NCBI GenBank assembly: GCA_001795165.1
Contig: MGNS01000074.1
Location: 1 to 9,016, forward strand
Source: Chloroflexi bacterium RBG_16_57_11
GTDB taxonomy: Bacteria; Chloroflexota; Anaerolineae; Anaerolineales; UBA4823
Direction of reading: 5' to 3'
DNA length: 9,016 nt
Part shown: piece after piece, positions 7,421 through 9,016 of the stretch
How the letters are laid out: each line of letters opens with the position of its first letter
Numbering within the stretch: position 1 is the stretch's first letter
Position numbers and translations under genes: made by a program
The notes under the pieces: generated by a model
Told to the model about the DNA's origin: nothing
The model's input: only the letters and a program-made list of their open reading frames with translations
The model's database searches: none

Positions 7421-7426
7421 CTCCTT
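7421..7426 (-). promoter_or_regulatory. Strong ribosome binding site of the PFK-like gene
   Basis: Minus-strand AAGGAG, 5 nt before ATG 7415, fixes this start. A very weak promoter match (TTGTCC, 17 bp, TTTATC) can be found further upstream, but I do not call it. Confidence 0.6.
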
Positions 7427-7495
7427 CTGGAATCTCAATAGGTTCTACGTATGAGCGTGATAAAAGTTTAACACAAAATTAGGACAATTGGCAGC

Positions 7496-7672
7496 AATTT
7501 GCCCAAGCAGTTCGGTTGGTAAGGTAAAATTGCCCTGGTTTAACATGGACCGCCTCCGGCGCGGGAATGCGTGGCGCAATGCTCGAGATGGCGGCTGAAA
7601 TGTAGGCTGTCAGGCACCTATTGAGTATGGAGAGTATATCGATGGCTAACTGGAAAGAATTTGCCCAAGCAG
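7496..7672. repeat. 15-bp perfect direct repeat, one copy intergenic and one inside a gene start
   Basis: AATTTGCCCAAGCAG occurs at 7496-7510 and again at 7658-7672, 162 bp apart. The second copy forms codons 6-11 of the flavoprotein gene. The coordinates span both copies; the DNA between them is not repeated. Confidence 0.5.
7516..7544 (+). promoter_or_regulatory. Weak candidate promoter of the flavoprotein-UDG operon
   Basis: TTGGTA (7516-7521, 4/6) is separated by 17 bp from TTTAAC (7539-7544, 4/6), about 95 nt before ATG 7642. It lies in the 226-nt divergent gap between 7415 and 7642. The same gap holds a small inverted repeat (AATTG at 7486-7490, CAATT at 7495-7499) and one copy of a 15-bp direct repeat. 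Confidence 0.3.
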
Positions 7673-8103
7673 AACCTTCCCTGGCACAAACCGGCGCCAA
7701 CCAGTTATTTCAATATGAAGTCGGTCTTGCCTTTCTTGCCTCAATTCGGAAGAACGGTGCTCCTCGTTTGCATCCGGTGTGCCCGGTCCTATCCAAAGCT
7801 CGTCTTTACGTTCTTATCATGCCGAACTCGCCCAAGCGGCTGGACCTTGAGCGCGATGGCCGTTATGCGCTGCAAGCCTTTCCACAGGATAAACCTGATT
7901 CTGATGAGTTCTATCTGAGCGGGACAGCCCGCCTGATCGACGATCCAGCGATCTATGCGGACGTATTAGCAGATGCAAAGCACCATGCAAATCCTGATGA
8001 AATCCTCTTTGAGCTCGAGATTGATCGTGCGATGCACACTCGATGGGAAGGGTTTGGAACGCCTGACTATCGCTCGGTTCATTCGACCTGGATTGCAACA
8101 TGA
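7642..8103 (+). CDS. Pyridoxamine 5'-phosphate oxidase-fold flavin-binding protein
   Basis: The 153-residue product matches the small split-barrel family of PNPOx-like proteins, which bind FMN, F420 or FAD and act as soluble oxidoreductases or cofactor carriers. Visible hallmarks are the opening strand FLASIRKNGAPRLHPVCPV (31-49), the second strand LYVLIMPNSPKRLDLERDGRYALQAF (55-80) in which the K-x-x-D-L-x-x-(D/N)-x-R-x-x-L pattern contacts the flavin phosphate, EFYLSGTARLIDD (89-101), and the tail FELEIDRAMHTRW (123-135). ATG 7642 was chosen because GGAGAG (7629-7634) is 7 nt upstream. Earlier in-frame TTG 7621 and ATG 7627 lack such a site, and the latter overlaps it. The stop codon overlaps the start of a 59-codon ORF (ATGA), so this is the first gene of a coupled run. 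True PNPOx in B6 synthesis is longer and conserves more residues, so a B6 role is unlikely. Cofactor and substrate cannot be assigned. Confidence 0.8.
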   Translation: MANWKEFAQAEPSLAQTGANQLFQYEVGLAFLASIRKNGAPRLHPVCPVLSKARLYVLIMPNSPKRLDLERDGRYALQAFPQDKPDSDEFYLSGTARLIDDPAIYADVLADAKHHANPDEILFELEIDRAMHTRWEGFGTPDYRSVHSTWIAT

Positions 8104-8279
8104 GACAACAGAATGACGCTTGCGATCCATGGACGACTAACCACTCGCCAGCAAGCTTCAGCTTCGATCCGATCGACCCGCTGGCGCAATGGCAGGTGAG
8201 CTCGCCTTCCATTGGAACCGGTGGTGAATGCTGGCTAGATAATCCTTGGCGGTTGACAGGCCAGGAAAGGAGGAAATGA
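8100..8279 (+). CDS. Small 59-residue ORF of unknown function, coupled at both ends
   Basis: ATG 8100 overlaps the preceding stop as ATGA, and the TGA at 8277-8279 overlaps the next start as TGATG. The frame thus exactly fills the gap between two genes. The product is polar, with two Cys (8, 44), five Trp (11, 31, 45, 50 and none elsewhere except these four certain positions should be read as W11, W31, W45, W50), several Pro (SPASFSFDPIDPLAQW, LDNPW) and a basic end (QERRK). No signal peptide or membrane segment is seen. There is no Shine-Dalgarno sequence before ATG 8100, so it would depend on re-initiation by ribosomes ending the upstream gene. Its last codons carry the strong AAAGGAGG site of the next gene, which explains the RRK end. 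I do not recognise a family. It could be a genuine small protein or a non-functional frame kept open for coupling; 59 sense codons without a stop make chance possible but not likely. Confidence 0.45.
   Translation: MRQQNDACDPWTTNHSPASFSFDPIDPLAQWQVSSPSIGTGGECWLDNPWRLTGQERRK
8266..8273 (+). promoter_or_regulatory. Strong ribosome binding site of the UDG-like gene
   Basis: AAAGGAGG is 5 nt before ATG 8279 and only 2 nt before the in-frame ATG 8276. This favours 8279. The site lies within the last codons of the 59-residue ORF. Confidence 0.7.
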
Positions 8280-8890
8280 TGCGTATTAGCGAATGTGTTG
8301 GTTGTAAAACCTTCCCGTGTAGTGATGTGCGTCACGAAGGTTATATCGTACCTGGGATCGAAATCGATCCGCAAAAAATTTCGATTTTGCTGATCTCTGA
8401 ATCGGCGCCGACCGATCTGGGAGATGATTATTACGCCACGGGAGATCCGCAATTCGCCCGGACTACCCTGATGGCTTTTGGCGATGCCGGAGTGCCGGCC
8501 AGTTCTATTCAGGATCTGGTCGAGCGCGGTGTGTATTTCACCACCGCAGTGAAGTGCGGTAAAACCGGCTACGGGGTCCAAAAAACCACCATTAAAGAGT
8601 GCTCGAAGATCCTGGAGCAAGAGCTGGATCTGTTTCCTAACGTGCGTGCTTATCTGCTGATGGGCGACGTGGCTATTCAAGCAGCCAATGAGATCAGCCG
8701 AAGGTCGGGCGCGGGACGCGCCATCCCGTCAGGCAGCACCTACAAGATCCGTGGCCTGGAGCACTTCTTCCGCGGGAAGCGAGCCTTCCCATCCTACCTG
8801 CAGGCGGGACCGAGCTTTGGGATCGAGAAGAGCAAGCGCAAGATGATCGCCGAGGATATCGCCGCTGCATTAACGGTGGTAGGCGCATAA
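8279..8890 (+). CDS. Divergent uracil-DNA glycosylase superfamily protein (family 4-like, predicted Fe-S)
   Basis: The 203-residue protein resembles Fe-S uracil-DNA glycosylases, which excise uracil from DNA. The N-terminus has C6-x-x-C9 (and C14). A second pair, C93 and C108, is separated by 14 residues (TTAVKCGK ... IKECSKILEQEL), exactly the family 4 pattern of two cluster ligands in the helix before the core. AYLLMGDVAIQAANEI (124-139) matches the core strand-helix of the fold. Motif 1, usually G-E-A-P-G, reads SESAPTD (40-46) and is followed by YYATGDP; motif 2, usually H-P-S/A, reads F-P-S-Y-L (170-174). Glycosylase activity is therefore uncertain. The length (about 200) is normal for the family. 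The start at ATG 8279 is backed by AAAGGAGG and overlaps the upstream stop by one base. Being last in the run with a flavoprotein may be incidental. No hairpin terminator follows, only a run of A. Confidence 0.75.
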   Translation: MRISECVGCKTFPCSDVRHEGYIVPGIEIDPQKISILLISESAPTDLGDDYYATGDPQFARTTLMAFGDAGVPASSIQDLVERGVYFTTAVKCGKTGYGVQKTTIKECSKILEQELDLFPNVRAYLLMGDVAIQAANEISRRSGAGRAIPSGSTYKIRGLEHFFRGKRAFPSYLQAGPSFGIEKSKRKMIAEDIAAALTVVGA

Positions 8891-8903
8891 AAAAACCTGA
8901 CTT

Positions 8904-9016
8904 TTAGTTGCGTATAGGCGTTGTACGATTGGAGGGCTTACTCTCGACAGGCCAGGTGACAACCCAGTCGCCGGGCAGCAAGAAGTCAGCTGTTGCATGG
9001 AGCATAACGAAACCGG
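8904..9016 (-). CDS. Possible C-terminal end of an unidentified protein, cut by the right edge
   Basis: On the minus strand a frame is open from the window edge to a TAA at 8906-8904. It gives 36 residues with a natural-looking composition (GFVMLHATADFLLPGDW at its start, then VVTWPVESKPSNRTTPIRN). It would converge on the UDG-like gene with 13 nt between the stops. A second minus frame is also open here but is Cys/Ser/Pro-rich and less protein-like. No family is recognised and the evidence is short, so this is tentative. Confidence 0.35.
   Translation of the reverse strand, partial: GFVMLHATADFLLPGDWVVTWPVESKPSNRTTPIRN

Noticed and set aside
7548..7620. GC-rich stretch with short self-complementary words (CGCC-TCC-GGCG) before the flavoprotein gene
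   Set aside because: The stem is only 4 bp and no riboswitch or attenuator core is visible.
7817..8680. A 287-codon open frame on the minus strand across the flavoprotein, the small ORF and the UDG-like gene
   Set aside because: It runs antisense to two genes with recognisable motifs and translates to a His/Arg/Gln/Ser-rich product with no domain, which is typical of a shadow frame.
8889..8930. Possible terminator between the UDG-like gene and the right-edge frame
   Set aside because: There is a run of seven A at 8889-8895, a U-tract for the minus strand, but no convincing hairpin precedes it.
8253..8956. The 11-bp word GACAGGCCAGG near 8254 and again near 8946
   Set aside because: Too short to be significant in a 9-kb window and in unrelated contexts.

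Overview
The window (about 9 kb, moderate GC by eye) reads like ordinary chromosomal DNA of a free-living bacterium. The combination of genes and the style of the proteins resembles Chloroflexota, Anaerolineae-like. These are an ApbE flavin transferase next to a ferric-reductase-like membrane protein, an ABC/FtsX/HlyD-lipoprotein exporter, a PfkA-superfamily protein of pyrophosphate-type sequence, and a divergent Fe-S uracil-DNA-glycosylase-fold protein. This taxonomic reading is an inference from remembered family resemblance, not from a search. I see no rRNA, tRNA, CRISPR array, transposase, integrase or other sign of a mobile element.

Layout. Positions 2-1481 (+) hold the 3' part of an apbE gene, cut by the left edge, overlapping by 29 nt a gene for a four-histidine ferric-reductase-like membrane protein. 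Together they suggest a membrane redox module in which ApbE attaches FMN to a partner protein outside the window. A near-perfect hairpin at 1503-1539, with an A-run before it and a T-rich stretch after it, ends this operon and also the convergent minus-strand genes.

Positions 1585-7415 are all minus strand. Reading in transcription order: a PfkA-superfamily phosphofructokinase-like protein (7415-6186), an ABC ATPase (6047-5301), an 801-residue double-FtsX permease (5252-2847) and a HlyD/MacA-type adaptor lipoprotein (2724-1585). The last three form a MacB-like tripartite exporter. The ATPase gene has a candidate promoter whose -10 lies inside a 15-bp inverted repeat, followed by two 14-bp direct repeats exactly 21 bp apart, so it looks regulated. 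The adaptor gene has its own strong candidate promoter.

Positions 7642-8890 (+) hold a three-gene run with overlapping stop and start codons: a pyridoxamine-phosphate-oxidase-fold flavoprotein, a previously uncalled 59-residue ORF, and the divergent uracil-DNA-glycosylase-superfamily protein. The right edge may contain the last 36 codons of a minus-strand gene.

Nothing here is a clear new defence or mobile system. The items most worth a second look are the coupled 59-residue ORF, the altered active site of the PFK-like protein, the operator-like structure before the exporter, and the divergent glycosylase.
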